Shown: positions 36,329 through 45,733 of the stretch, in pieces | How the letters are laid out: every line of letters begins with the position of its first letter | Numbering within the stretch: the stretch's first letter is position 1 | From: Chlorogloeopsis sp. ULAP01 | GTDB taxonomy: Bacteria; Cyanobacteriota; Cyanobacteriia; Cyanobacteriales; Nostocaceae | Assembly: GCF_030381805.1 (NCBI RefSeq) | Contig: NZ_JAUDRH010000004.1 | Span: 248,001 to 312,000, forward strand | DNA: 64,000 nt | Direction of reading: 5' to 3' | Notes under the pieces: generated by a model | What the model saw: the letters and a program-made list of their open reading frames with translations, nothing else | Told to the model about the DNA's origin: nothing | Database searches by the model: none | Made by a program: the position numbers and the translations under genes

Positions 36329-36556
36329 ATGCTTAACTCAAATTTTTTTGTGGAGTTAATTGGAATGGGAGAGTTAATAGGTATCGTAGTGATAGTAGGT
36401 TACGCAGCTGGCGTGTGGAAGTTCTGGAGTGGATTTAGAAAAACTAATTTCAACCAAAGCCTTAGCAATCGCCTGAGTTTATCCTTACTGTGGCCTGCTC
36501 TGTATATTAGTAATAAATCCTATCGTCAAAACTTTAGAAAGGCTCTCAAAGGTTAA
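36329..36556 (+). CDS. small conserved cyanobacterial membrane protein
   Basis: A small protein of about 75 residues with one transmembrane helix (GELIGIVVIVGYAAGVWKFWSGF) followed by a basic, conserved-looking tail (NRLSLSLLWPALYISNKSYRQNFRKALKG). I believe it belongs to a small protein family seen across cyanobacteria, but I know no function. The start is uncertain: ATG codons at 36305 and 36329 and a GTG at 36275 are all in frame and none has a good ribosome site. It ends eight bases before cobK in the same direction, so the two may be co-transcribed. Confidence 0.6.
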   Translation: MLNSNFFVELIGMGELIGIVVIVGYAAGVWKFWSGFRKTNFNQSLSNRLSLSLLWPALYISNKSYRQNFRKALKG

Positions 36557-36563
36557 AGGCTAA

Positions 36564-37367
36564 TTGTCAATTTCTAGTTATGAGAGTAGGGCAGTGGGGC
36601 GAATTTGGATAATTGGTGGAACTGCTGAAAGTGCTGTATTAGCAAAAGCGATCGCCCACTCTCAAATTCAGTGTATTGTTTCTGTCACCACAGAAGCAGC
36701 GCGATCGCTCTACCCAAATGTAGCACCATTGCAAGTTTGGGTAGGGCGTTTAAATTTTATAAATCTTAATGAATTCTTGTATCAACACCAAATTACTGCG
36801 GTTTTGGATGCATCCCATCCTTATGCGGTGGAGATATCTCAAAGTGCGATCGCTGTCTGTCAAAAATTACAAATCCCCTATTTACGCTACGAACGCCCGG
36901 TTTTGGAAGAGAGGGAAAGAAGGGAAATTATTTCTTTAGATAGCTTTAATACTTTAATATGTGGAAACTACTTAGAAAATCAACGAGTGCTATTGACTAT
37001 AGGCTATAGACAGTTGCATCTATTTCAGCCTTGGCAGGAGCGAGCAATTTTGTTCTCAAGGCTACTTCCTTCGGTGACAGCTTTAGAAGCAGCTTTTAAG
37101 GCAGGATTTACAACAGATCGAATAATTTGCTTGCGTCCTCCCATCTCAGTTGATTTAGAAAAGGCACTGTGGCGACAGTGGAACATTTCTTTAGTTGTTA
37201 CTAAAGCATCTGGGCAGGCGGGAGGAGAGGACGTCAAGCAAAAAGTGGCAGCAGAGTTAGATGTGTCTTTAGTGGTGATTAGTCGCCCAGAGGTTAATTA
37301 TCCCCAGCAAACGACCAATGTTTCAGAGGCATTGGAGTTTTGCTGTCAGCACGTAATTCGTACTTGA
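36564..37367 (+). CDS. cobK: precorrin-6A reductase (CobK/CbiJ family)
   Basis: CobK reduces precorrin-6A to precorrin-6B in cobalamin (pseudo-B12 in cyanobacteria) synthesis. The 267-residue product shows RIWIIGGTAESAVLA at the N-terminus, DASHPYAVEISQSA, YLRYERP, LLTIGYRQL and VVTKASGQAGGEDVK, all typical of the family. The start is a TTG at 36564; a GTG at 36594 is an alternative that starts closer to the first conserved strand. No other cob genes are adjacent, and no B12 riboswitch was seen upstream. Confidence 0.9.
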   Translation: MSISSYESRAVGRIWIIGGTAESAVLAKAIAHSQIQCIVSVTTEAARSLYPNVAPLQVWVGRLNFINLNEFLYQHQITAVLDASHPYAVEISQSAIAVCQKLQIPYLRYERPVLEERERREIISLDSFNTLICGNYLENQRVLLTIGYRQLHLFQPWQERAILFSRLLPSVTALEAAFKAGFTTDRIICLRPPISVDLEKALWRQWNISLVVTKASGQAGGEDVKQKVAAELDVSLVVISRPEVNYPQQTTNVSEALEFCCQHVIRT

Positions 37368-37385
37368 AATGGAAACTAACTTTAG

Positions 37386-37799
37386 TTACTGTCTTTTTCC
37401 ATTGGTCAGAATATTGATAGCTGCACCTGCTACTGCACCATCAATTGCACCACCAACAACATCTTTGCCTCCGTTAAGAATAGCACTAGTTGCTGCACCC
37501 GTAGCTGCACCAGCTGCCAGATCTTGAACTAAGTTACGGTTTCTACGGTTTTGAGGTTGGCGTCTAGTGCCATGAACAGTGTTGACAGCAGCACCAGCAG
37601 TAGCACCTTTAGCTGCATTTCTGACTACATTACCACGCCCTCTAATCGCACCAGATAAAATACCAGCGCCGGCTCCGATCACGGTATCTTGGAGGATGTA
37701 TTCATCAGCAGATGCAGGTTGAGCAGGAAATAAGCTAACACCCATTAAGCTGGCAGCCATCAGGTTAGGTATGAGTGCGCGCTTGAAAATCTTATTCAT
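37386..37799 (-). CDS. exported glycine-zipper protein
   Basis: A 137-residue exported protein. The ATG at 37799 opens into a signal peptide (KRALIPNLMAASLMGVSLFP ending AQPASA). The mature part alternates Gly/Ala-rich segments (DTVIGAGAGILSGAIRGRG, AAKGATAGAAVNTV, DLAAGAATGAATSAIL, GGAIDGAVAGAAINIL), that is, repeated glycine-zipper helices, with a basic RRQPQNRRNRN loop in the middle. Such proteins are usually found in the envelope; function unknown. Convergent with cobK, with only 18 bases between the stops. Confidence 0.8.
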   Translation of the reverse strand: MNKIFKRALIPNLMAASLMGVSLFPAQPASADEYILQDTVIGAGAGILSGAIRGRGNVVRNAAKGATAGAAVNTVHGTRRQPQNRRNRNLVQDLAAGAATGAATSAILNGGKDVVGGAIDGAVAGAAINILTNGKRQ

Positions 37800-38085
37800 A
37801 GATCTACGTTCCTCAACTAATTTACCCAATCAGAGGACAGTCAAAGTTGAAATTGTGTTGCTTTGTCCCACGTTTTGAGGATAAACAACAGCAAAGTTTT
37901 TCTGAGTGAACACTACTTCATAATACTTGTAGCATACTCTTGTGCCATCACCCATTTGGGCTAAATACATAGCCTGATTTTTAGAATCTGGAATCGCTTA
38001 AAAGTTCCAAGCATTTCTAACGGTTTGCCAAAAGTGTATTTACTCTATCGCGGCGATATTTAAGTTTCAGTAAGTTTCAGACTTA

Positions 38086-38355
38086 TCAAAAAGCCTGAAT
38101 CCATTCTTTGATTGTGTATTCAGTCCAAACACCGTTTTTCCAGTAAGGATCATTTTCTACTAATTGGCGCACTGTGTCTTGATCTGGAGCTTCGTAAATG
38201 CCAAAAACTTTGGTTAAATCTTGGGTAGGACCAATAGTAATTAATACACCAGATTCTTTCTGTTTTGCTAATCCATCTAAATGTACTTGACGATAAGGAG
38301 CGCGTTTTTCAAGTACATCTTCGCAGTAACTTCCCCACATTACGTATTTTGGCAT
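38086..38355 (-). CDS. YciI-like family protein
   Basis: An 89-residue protein of the YciI/DGPF dimeric alpha-beta barrel family. MPKYVMWGSYCEDVLEKRAPYRQVHLDGL with the YRQxH pattern, and VRQLVENDPYWKNGVWTEYTIKEW with the conserved NDP, identify it. Members are small enzymes or binding proteins of mostly unknown role. The length is normal. It stands alone between heptad repeats and a 255-base gap. Confidence 0.88.
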   Translation of the reverse strand: MPKYVMWGSYCEDVLEKRAPYRQVHLDGLAKQKESGVLITIGPTQDLTKVFGIYEAPDQDTVRQLVENDPYWKNGVWTEYTIKEWIQAF

Positions 38356-38446
38356 AATTAATTGTTAATGGTTAATGTTAATGGCTAATTGCTAATGGCT
38401 AATGGTTAATAGCAACGAACAATTAACTATTAGCTATTAGCATTCT
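38356..38446. repeat. TTAATGG/CTAATGG heptamer repeat block
   Basis: AATGGTTAATGTTAATGGC and CTAATTGCTAATGGCTAATGG units, followed by CAATTAACTATTAGCTATTAGC in the opposite sense. Tandem seven-base units with an inverted arm between the YciI gene and pheT. Confidence 0.75.
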
Positions 38447-38448
38447 GA

Positions 38449-40884
38449 TTAACTTCTCAAAGAGACGCCAAATTTCTCCACCAATGTATCGCGGACTTTT
38501 TGATGCACGGGTTCTACTTCTGCATCGGTGAGAGTGCGATCGCTGGCTCGATAGATTAAGCGGAATGCTAAACTCCGCTGCCCTTGAGGTACGTGTTCGC
38601 CGTGATACTCATCAAACAATTCCACAGACTCCAGCAAATCTTTGCCAACTTTGGTAATAACTTTTTCAATTTCTGCAACTGTCACTTTCACTGGTGCGAA
38701 AAAGGCAATGTCTCTGTCGGTAGCTGGATAAGTAGAATAAGGCTTGAAAGCAGGAACAAGAATTTCATCTTGATCAAGCGCATCCAACAACACATTTAGA
38801 TCCAACTGGAATATGGAAATTGCATCTGGTAAATTTTTTTCTCGCTGTAGTTGGGGATGCAGTTGTCCAAACACACCCAATCTAGAACCTCCCAGCCATA
38901 GGGAAGCGGTGCGCCCTGGGTGTAAGCGGCGATCGCGGCAATCGGGTTGATATTCCACCTGCAAGCCCATGAGTTGAAATACGCTTTCGAGTATGCCTTT
39001 GGCTTCAAACCATGTCATGGGTTGTTCGCGCCCGCTTCTTATCCATTTGCTAGATGTAGGATCGCCTCCCATAATTCCGGCTAGGGCATCTGCCTCTTGC
39101 AATCCATTTTCTTCTTGCCAAAAAATACGCCCAATTTCAAAACCATTGAGAGAGCCGTTGCCTTGCTCTAAATTGTATTGAAAAGCATCAATCAACCCGG
39201 AAATTAAATCGGTTCGTAGCGCTGAATATTCTACAAATAAAGGGTTGGCTAGCACTATTTGTCTATCTTCTCCCGGTTTTACCAAGGAGTAGTGCATTAA
39301 TTCTGTCAAACCTTTGGCTCGAAAGGCAGCGCGCAATTTGCGCAACATTTCTTGTTCAAAAGGTAAATAGCCTGCTTCTGACTTTTCTGGCAGAGTATCG
39401 CAGAAGCGATCGTAACCGTAGAGGCGGGCGATTTCTTCAATCAAATCAATTTCTCGCTCCAAGTCCCGATAACGATAGGGTGGTACTGTTACCATCCAAG
39501 TACGCTCTTCTATAGGAGTGAGTTGGCACGATAGGGCAGTGAGGATGCGCTCTACATCTTCACTTTGTAATTCTCCGTTTTTTTCTCCCAAATCAATAGG
39601 CCCTAACACCTGATTAACTCGATCTAAACGCAATTCTATCGAACGTGTCCAAGTTGATGGATCGGGGCGGGTATCGGCTATTTCCTGAGTCACAAGCTTT
39701 CCAAAAGCAAGTTCCGTTAGTAGGGATAAGGCGCGGCGTGTAGCTATTTCCAATCCAGCGCTATTCACGCCCCGCTCGTATCGGGATGAAGACTCGCTTC
39801 TTAACCCCACACTTCGAGAAGAACGACGAATCGCTACGGGATCAAATAGTGCAGCTTCTAATACTAGATTTTGCGTATTTCCATGGACTTCCGTTGCTTC
39901 ACCGCCCATTACTCCTGCTAAAGCAACAGGTTTATCATTGGCAGTAATTAACAAATTTTGGGTGGAGAGAGTGCGAGTTTGCCCATCTAGAGTTTTCAGA
40001 GATTCTCCTGCATTGGCAAAGCGGACACCAATGGTTAATTTTTCGCCTCCAGTAACTGATTGTAGGCGATCACAATCAAAGGCATGTAGTGGTTGTCCCC
40101 ATTCCAACAATACATAGTTGGTAATATCTACTACATTATTAATCGGTCGTACTCCCGCAGCCCGCAACCGTTGTTGCAGCCATTCTGGAGAAGGAGCAAT
40201 TTTAACTTGTTTAATGACTGTGCCAATATAAGCGGGGCAAGCTTGCGTATCAGCTACTTTAATCGCTAAATTGCCTGCGCCTTGGGGAACCGATGCTTCA
40301 TCAGGTTCGGGAATAGTCAATTTTGCACCTGTGAGGGCTGCTACTTCCCGCGCTATACCTACCATACTTAAAGCATCAGCGCGGTTAGCAGTAGCAGTCA
40401 CATCTAAAATCACATCATCTAAACCCAATAGCGATCGCACATCACTACCCAGTGGCAAATTTTCTTGGGTAAAAATATGAATTCCATCTACATCGCTAGG
40501 CAAACCCAGTTCTTTTAGAGAGCAGATCATGCCATTTGACGGAACACCACGCAGTTTTGCAGGTTTAATCTTTAAATCAATATTTGGTAAATAAGTGCCT
40601 ACTGTTGCTACTGGCACATAAATATCTGCTCGGACATTGGGAGCACCGCAGACGATATTTAAAGTCTCACCTGTGCCAACATCAACTTGGCAAACACTTA
40701 ATTTATCAGCATTGGGGTGGGGTTGGCGCTCAAGCACTCTTCCCACAACAACACCATCTGCCCAAGTGCGGCGATCTTCAATATCTTCAACTTCAAACCC
40801 CGCCATTGTCAGAGTTTCTGCTAAATCTTCCGGGTTGAGCTTTACCTCGACTAGTTCCCGCAGCCATTTAATAGAAATACGCAT
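38449..40884 (-). CDS. pheT: phenylalanine--tRNA ligase beta subunit
   Basis: Beta subunit of the alpha2-beta2 phenylalanyl-tRNA synthetase. The 811-residue product has the bacterial long architecture: N-terminal tRNA-binding OB domain (about 40-150, VGRVLERQPHPNADKLSVCQVDVG), the B3/B4 editing domain (about 215-390, NNVVDITNYVLLEWGQPLHAFD), B5, a catalytic-like domain, and a C-terminal anticodon-binding FDX-ACB domain (YPATDRDIAFFAPVKV...GEHVPQGQRSLAFRL). Length and motifs are normal. pheS is not adjacent, as is usual in cyanobacteria. Confidence 0.97.
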   Translation of the reverse strand: MRISIKWLRELVEVKLNPEDLAETLTMAGFEVEDIEDRRTWADGVVVGRVLERQPHPNADKLSVCQVDVGTGETLNIVCGAPNVRADIYVPVATVGTYLPNIDLKIKPAKLRGVPSNGMICSLKELGLPSDVDGIHIFTQENLPLGSDVRSLLGLDDVILDVTATANRADALSMVGIAREVAALTGAKLTIPEPDEASVPQGAGNLAIKVADTQACPAYIGTVIKQVKIAPSPEWLQQRLRAAGVRPINNVVDITNYVLLEWGQPLHAFDCDRLQSVTGGEKLTIGVRFANAGESLKTLDGQTRTLSTQNLLITANDKPVALAGVMGGEATEVHGNTQNLVLEAALFDPVAIRRSSRSVGLRSESSSRYERGVNSAGLEIATRRALSLLTELAFGKLVTQEIADTRPDPSTWTRSIELRLDRVNQVLGPIDLGEKNGELQSEDVERILTALSCQLTPIEERTWMVTVPPYRYRDLEREIDLIEEIARLYGYDRFCDTLPEKSEAGYLPFEQEMLRKLRAAFRAKGLTELMHYSLVKPGEDRQIVLANPLFVEYSALRTDLISGLIDAFQYNLEQGNGSLNGFEIGRIFWQEENGLQEADALAGIMGGDPTSSKWIRSGREQPMTWFEAKGILESVFQLMGLQVEYQPDCRDRRLHPGRTASLWLGGSRLGVFGQLHPQLQREKNLPDAISIFQLDLNVLLDALDQDEILVPAFKPYSTYPATDRDIAFFAPVKVTVAEIEKVITKVGKDLLESVELFDEYHGEHVPQGQRSLAFRLIYRASDRTLTDAEVEPVHQKVRDTLVEKFGVSLRS

Positions 40885-41969
40885 GGAATATGTGCTTGTG
40901 CGAAATCAGAGCTGAAATCAGAATGCAATGACTATTCTAGAACTAATCGCTGAAGTTCCTCACCAAATACAACAAGCAATATTATTCATTCCCCTCCTCA
41001 CTTGCGGGCAAGGTTAGGGCTGGGGTTTCTCTTTGGAGAGAGACGAAGGGAGACATAATTCTTCCGGAAAACTGCTGTAACGTTCTGTTGATTAACAATA
41101 AACTGAGTTTGATTCAAATATCAGACAATATAGAAACGAGTGTCACAAGTTAAGGTCGAAATGTGATGAATAAAGCGACGTAAGTAACTTACCTACAAAA
41201 GCTATCATTAAACGAGTAGCATAGGTGATTTTGCCCTGATCTAGAAAAATTACCCAAAAAAATGAGTTATTTAATGCTTTAAACAAGAACCGCCATCAAA
41301 ACCAGATAGTTGTTGTGATGAACTGAATTAATAGAATTTTGTAAATGTGCTGTATTTATTCATCACTATAAAAATTCATGGTTATTCAGAACAAACTTTA
41401 TAGGTTTGCCATAGTAAAAGATATTGTATTTCGAGTTAAATTATTCATTTTTATAAATCAATTTTATTTCCATAGCATAGCCGAGGTGTTATCAAATCTG
41501 AACTGTGCTAGTTTTATTAAAATTTTTATAAAGTTTAAAGTAAGTAGTTTTAAGTATTTTTTGATGAAGGTTAATTCTATTTTTATTTTAGGTTTTGGTG
41601 ATAGTATCGATTGTTTAATTCTGTTAATGGATTTCATCTAAAATATTACTGTTCTACACGAAATCTTTAAGAGAATACGTCAGCAAAGGTACGTAATTAT
41701 AGTATTCTAGTTTAATAATGTATAAATTTTTTATCAGCACTTCTACAGTAATGCCAGCCTCTGGCAGGTTCCCTTCTTAAACTATTAACTAAGTCTTAGG
41801 GAAGATTTTTGAGAAGTTGTGCGTATTCTGGTAGCAGCGACTTGTTTCATTGTATAGTAACCAATCTACTGAACCATATATACTATCTGAGGTTTAGCAG
41901 TACTGGAGACTATAATACTCTGAACAATAGGTAAACAAATCTTTGGAGTTCGACATAACAAGAGAAGTT
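40885..41969. other. 1085-base gap upstream of the TerY-P triad
   Basis: A/T-rich. An 87-codon plus-strand frame at 41378-41641 is rich in F, I and K with no ribosome site and no recognisable content, so I do not call it. A small hairpin TGCCAG-CCT-CTGGCA lies at 41752-41766. The triad's promoter must be in the right half. Confidence 0.5.
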
Positions 41970-42644
41970 ATGCAAGATACATTAAAACTTGATGAAGTAG
42001 TTGAATTTGCCGAAAATCCTGAGCCACGTTGTCCTTGTGTGCTGCTACTCGATACATCCGGTTCAATGCAAGGAATACCAATCAATGCATTGAATGAGGG
42101 GTTACTGAGTTTTAAGGATGAATTAATTAAAAATTCCTTGGCATCCAGGAGGGTTGAAGTAGCAATAGTCACCTTTGATAGTCATGTCAATGTTGTACAA
42201 GACTTTGTGACAGCGGATCAATTTAATCCGCCCATATTAACTGCCCAAGGCTTAACTAACATGGGTTCTGGAATCCATAAAGCCCTAGACATGATTCAAG
42301 AGCGCAAAGCTCAGTATCGCAGTAACGGTGTTGCTTATTATCGTCCTTGGGTATTTATGATCACTGACGGAGAACCGCAAGGCGAGTCAGATAACATCAT
42401 AGAGCAAGCTACGAAGCGTTTGCAAGTAGATGAGGCCAACAAAAAAGTGGCTTTTTTTACAGTAGGTGTAGAAAATGCCAATATGACACGGTTAAGTAAT
42501 ATTGCTGTCCGTACTCCATTAAAGCTAAATGGATTAAATTTTGTAGAGTTGTTTGTCTGGCTATCTGCGAGTATGTCAGCAGTTTCCCATTCAAAAGTAG
42601 ACGAACAAGTGGCGCTACCTCCAATTGGTTGGGGTTCTGTTTAA
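41970..42644 (+). CDS. TerY-like von Willebrand A domain protein (TerY-P triad)
   Basis: A 224-residue protein that is essentially one vWA domain. The metal-ion (MIDAS) motif is complete: LLLDTSGSMQG (DxSxS), the threonine region GLTNMGSGIHKAL, and MITDGEPQG (the Asp). Closest in style to TerY of tellurite-resistance loci. I used the ATG at 41970 with AGAGAAG upstream; a TTG 27 bases earlier is in frame. It is the first of three genes on one strand (vWA, PP2C phosphatase, kinase), the TerY-P arrangement in which the vWA protein is thought to act as an adaptor. No export signal: cytoplasmic. Confidence 0.88.
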   Translation: MQDTLKLDEVVEFAENPEPRCPCVLLLDTSGSMQGIPINALNEGLLSFKDELIKNSLASRRVEVAIVTFDSHVNVVQDFVTADQFNPPILTAQGLTNMGSGIHKALDMIQERKAQYRSNGVAYYRPWVFMITDGEPQGESDNIIEQATKRLQVDEANKKVAFFTVGVENANMTRLSNIAVRTPLKLNGLNFVELFVWLSASMSAVSHSKVDEQVALPPIGWGSV

Positions 42645-42690
42645 TTGAGATTTCCTGCTTACACTCACACAGCTGTCGGAAAATGGCTTT

Positions 42691-43470
42691 ATGAAAACTT
42701 CAATTAAAATACCTCAATGGCGGGTAGTCGCCGCATCAGTATGCGGTACAAGTCACATAAAAAATAAGCAGCTGTGTCAGGATGCTCACCATTTTTTAAT
42801 ATTGCCAGATAATGTTTTAGTGGTGGCAGCAGCAGATGGTGCTGGATCTGCCATTCTAGGTAAGGTTGGGGCGATGGTTGCGACAGAAACCGCAGTCGAA
42901 ACTATATCTCGAAAAGAAACTAATCAGGCTGCACTTGAAGATGACGCTGTAGTGCGATCGCTTCTAATGGAGTCCATATTAACCGCCAAAACCGCCGTGG
43001 AAGAGGAGGCTGTTGCCTGCAACAAAAAGCCACACGATTTGGCAAGTACATTAATTGTTGTAATTGCGACTCCGGGACTTGTGGCAGTTGCACAAATCGG
43101 AGATGGCGTGGCAGTAGTGAAGGATAGTATGGGCAATCTGAGCGCACTTACCACTCCTGACAACGGAGAATACATGAATGAAACCACTTTTTTGGTTTCA
43201 CCTGGTGCCATAGAAAGAGTACAAGTGAAAATATTACGTCAATCTGTAGTTAATCTCGGTGTTATTACTGATGGACTTCAATGGTTAGCGATGAACATGG
43301 CTATCAGCGCCCCTCACAAACCTTTCTTCCTTCCTTTGTTTGACTTTGTTGCTAACGCTGACGACAAAATAGTGGCGAAAGAGCAACTGGTAAAGTTTTT
43401 GCGTTCAGAGCGAATCGCGCAAAGGACAGACGATGATTTGACCCTGATCGTAGCAGCGCTAACTGATTAA
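42691..43470 (+). CDS. PP2C-type protein phosphatase (TerY-P triad)
   Basis: A 259-residue PP2C/PPM-fold phosphatase. Metal-binding motifs are visible in the expected order: QDAHHFLI, AAADGAGSAILGKVGA (DGxG), VAQIGDGVAVV (GD), GVITDGLQWL (DG) and DDDLTLIVAAL (DD). The set is the compact version found in TerY-P loci rather than the stand-alone PP2C form. It lies 46 bases after the vWA gene and 82 bases before the kinase gene on the same strand, so an operon is likely. It is expected to remove phosphates added by the triad kinase. Confidence 0.88.
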   Translation: MKTSIKIPQWRVVAASVCGTSHIKNKQLCQDAHHFLILPDNVLVVAAADGAGSAILGKVGAMVATETAVETISRKETNQAALEDDAVVRSLLMESILTAKTAVEEEAVACNKKPHDLASTLIVVIATPGLVAVAQIGDGVAVVKDSMGNLSALTTPDNGEYMNETTFLVSPGAIERVQVKILRQSVVNLGVITDGLQWLAMNMAISAPHKPFFLPLFDFVANADDKIVAKEQLVKFLRSERIAQRTDDDLTLIVAALTD

Positions 43471-43552
43471 CTAATAATCACAAGACTATCTCTCCAAGCC
43501 TTCGAGAGTTTCGTCAACCTATCCCCAACTACTTATCGAGATAAACATCATT

Positions 43553-45733
43553 ATGCAGGTACTACGTTGTCTTCCCAACCAAACATTAATTCCTCTCAAT
43601 CTCACTGTCAGTTTAGGGCGTGGTGGTGAAGCCTGTATTTATACAGTGCCAACTGATGCCAACTTAGTGGCTAAAGTTTATCACAAGCCATCAGAGCAAC
43701 AAGCTCGCAAACTTGAGGTGATGCTCTCTCACCCACCAGAAAACCCAACAGCTAGCTTAGGACACATTTCGATTGCTTGGCCTTTGGAGTTGTTAAGAGC
43801 AAAAGATAGTAGTGACAGCATTATTGGTTTTCTAATGCCGCGCATTCGGGGAATGCGTCCAATCATCGATTTCTACAATCCCAGAACTCGTCGAGAGCAC
43901 TGTCCTCTATTTAGCTACCAATACTTGCTTCGCACCGCTCGCAACCTAGCAGCTGCTTTTGCAGCTTTGCATGCCAGTGGATACTGTGTTGGTGATGTGA
44001 ATGAGTCAAATATTCTTGTCAGCGATACAGCTTTGGTGACAGTTGTAGACACAGACTCATTCCAAGTAAGCGATCCAGACAACGATTTCGTTTACCGTTG
44101 TCCTGTTGGTAAACCAGAATTTACCCCACCAGAACTACAAAATAAAACTTTCGCTCACTGCGATCGCGCTATTCCCCATGACTTATTTGGTTTAGCAGTA
44201 CTAATATTCCAACTGTTAATGGAGGGTACGCATCCATTTTCTGGTATTTACACAGGCGCAGGTGAACCACCTCCTTACGAAGCTCGCATAGCAAGTGGTC
44301 ATTTCACTTACAGTAAGAATCATTCTGTACCCTATATTCCTACTCCAATCGCACCTGCTTGGAAAATTCTGCATCCCAGTTTGCAGGATCTGTTTGTGCG
44401 TTGTTTTGAAGAAGGACACAATAACCCCTTACTGCGTCCTAGTGCGCAAACTTGGGCTTTAGCTTTGGCAGAAGCTGAAGAATCCTTAATGAACTGTGAA
44501 GTTAACCCCCAACATCGCTACAGCAACCATTTACAATCTTGCCCTTGGTGTGAACGCGCTTTAAGATTGGGAGGACGCGATCCTTTCCCCTCACCAGCTG
44601 CGATCGCGGCAAAAGAGCATCTCAAACCCCGCCCACAATCAAGAAAGCGCTATTCCCAACATCGGCGTGCTCCACAGCCAGTTATTCCATTGCAACAAAT
44701 TCATCGTTACAGTTCATTTGCTCATCACAATGTTCCTTTTTACAAACCTGCCAGAAAGCCCAAATTTTATCCAATTATTCTTGGCTTGCTTGGATTGGGT
44801 ACATTAGGATATTTAGACTTAGTAGTTAAATTTACTAGTCGCCCTTATCTAACTCAAAATTCCTACTCTCAACAAACATTTATTTCTCCTAATACCAACA
44901 ATGCCAATCGTAGAAATCTGACGTTTGCGGAGTACTATAAGCAAGGGCATGCCTCTTACAAACTCAAAGACTATGATCAAGCGATCGCAAACTTTTCTCT
45001 TGCAATCCAACAAGCTCCCACATACGCCAAAGCCTACATAAATCGGGGCAATGCCCACTATAACCTTAAAGATTATGAGGCTGCAATTGCAGATTATAAC
45101 CAAGCAATTCAAACTAACCCCAAAGAATTCAAAGCATATGTTAATCGGGGTAATGCTCGCTATATGCTTGCTGAATCTAGTAGCGATCCTGAAAAATATT
45201 ACAATCTAGCAATTAGTGACTTTAATAGTGCTTTGCGCTTTAATGAAAAGGAAGTGGAAGCATATATCAGAAGAGGCATTTCCCACGCTCAAATTGCCAA
45301 ATATACAGGTGATTCGCAACTGAATTATCAAAAAGCCATAGCTGATTTTAATCAAGCGATCGCTATTAATCCATCAAGGGCAGAAGCCTATTTCCAACGC
45401 GGGCTTGTCCGCTATCAAACTGCTCAATATGGTAGTGACTTTGAAAAAGAATACAACCAAGCGATCACAGACTTTGATCAAGCTTTACTTCTTAATTCAC
45501 GATTAGCAAAAGTTTATCTGAAACGAGGAATGGTTCGCTATGAACTTGCTCAGTATGGAGGCAGTGAATCTAGTGTTAATAAAAATAAAGCAATAAATGA
45601 TTTGCAGACTGCTGCCAAAATTTCCCTTGAGCAAGAAGATGTTGATAATTATCAACAAGCCCTCAGTAGTATCTGCGTAGTTCTTGAAAATAAGTGTGAA
45701 TCAGTCTTCCAAAACACTAATTTTTTAGATTAG
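43553..45733 (+). CDS. TerY-P-type protein kinase with zinc-ribbon-like motif, TM helix and TPR repeats
   Basis: A 726-residue protein. The kinase domain (about 10-310) belongs to the divergent TerY-P clade: glycine loop LGRGGEACIY, LVAKVYHK lysine, catalytic loop GYCVGDVNESNILV (VGD in place of HRD, Asp and Asn kept) and VVDTDSFQV in place of DFG (metal Asp kept). These changes are usual in this clade, so activity is still expected. A short CPWC motif with a nearby His/Cys (about 320-345) may bind zinc. One transmembrane helix (about 404-425) is followed by about six TPR repeats (from 460), with long inserts (YTGDSQLNYQKA, YGSDFEKEYNQA). The TPR part would face the other side of the membrane. 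Confidence 0.88.
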   Translation: MQVLRCLPNQTLIPLNLTVSLGRGGEACIYTVPTDANLVAKVYHKPSEQQARKLEVMLSHPPENPTASLGHISIAWPLELLRAKDSSDSIIGFLMPRIRGMRPIIDFYNPRTRREHCPLFSYQYLLRTARNLAAAFAALHASGYCVGDVNESNILVSDTALVTVVDTDSFQVSDPDNDFVYRCPVGKPEFTPPELQNKTFAHCDRAIPHDLFGLAVLIFQLLMEGTHPFSGIYTGAGEPPPYEARIASGHFTYSKNHSVPYIPTPIAPAWKILHPSLQDLFVRCFEEGHNNPLLRPSAQTWALALAEAEESLMNCEVNPQHRYSNHLQSCPWCERALRLGGRDPFPSPAAIAAKEHLKPRPQSRKRYSQHRRAPQPVIPLQQIHRYSSFAHHNVPFYKPARKPKFYPIILGLLGLGTLGYLDLVVKFTSRPYLTQNSYSQQTFISPNTNNANRRNLTFAEYYKQGHASYKLKDYDQAIANFSLAIQQAPTYAKAYINRGNAHYNLKDYEAAIADYNQAIQTNPKEFKAYVNRGNARYMLAESSSDPEKYYNLAISDFNSALRFNEKEVEAYIRRGISHAQIAKYTGDSQLNYQKAIADFNQAIAINPSRAEAYFQRGLVRYQTAQYGSDFEKEYNQAITDFDQALLLNSRLAKVYLKRGMVRYELAQYGGSESSVNKNKAINDLQTAAKISLEQEDVDNYQQALSSICVVLENKCESVFQNTNFLD

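Noticed and set aside
36557..36563. B12 riboswitch before cobK
   Set aside because: Only seven bases separate cobK from the previous gene, and no B12-box-like sequence was seen further upstream.
41378..41641. 87-codon plus-strand frame in the gap before the TerY-P triad
   Set aside because: Rich in Phe, Ile and Lys from A/T-rich DNA, no ribosome site, no recognisable motif.
43553..45733. Calling the triad kinase a pseudokinase because HRD and DFG are altered
   Set aside because: The Asp of the catalytic loop, the Asn and the metal Asp are kept, and VGDVNESN/DTDSF are normal for the TerY-P kinase clade.
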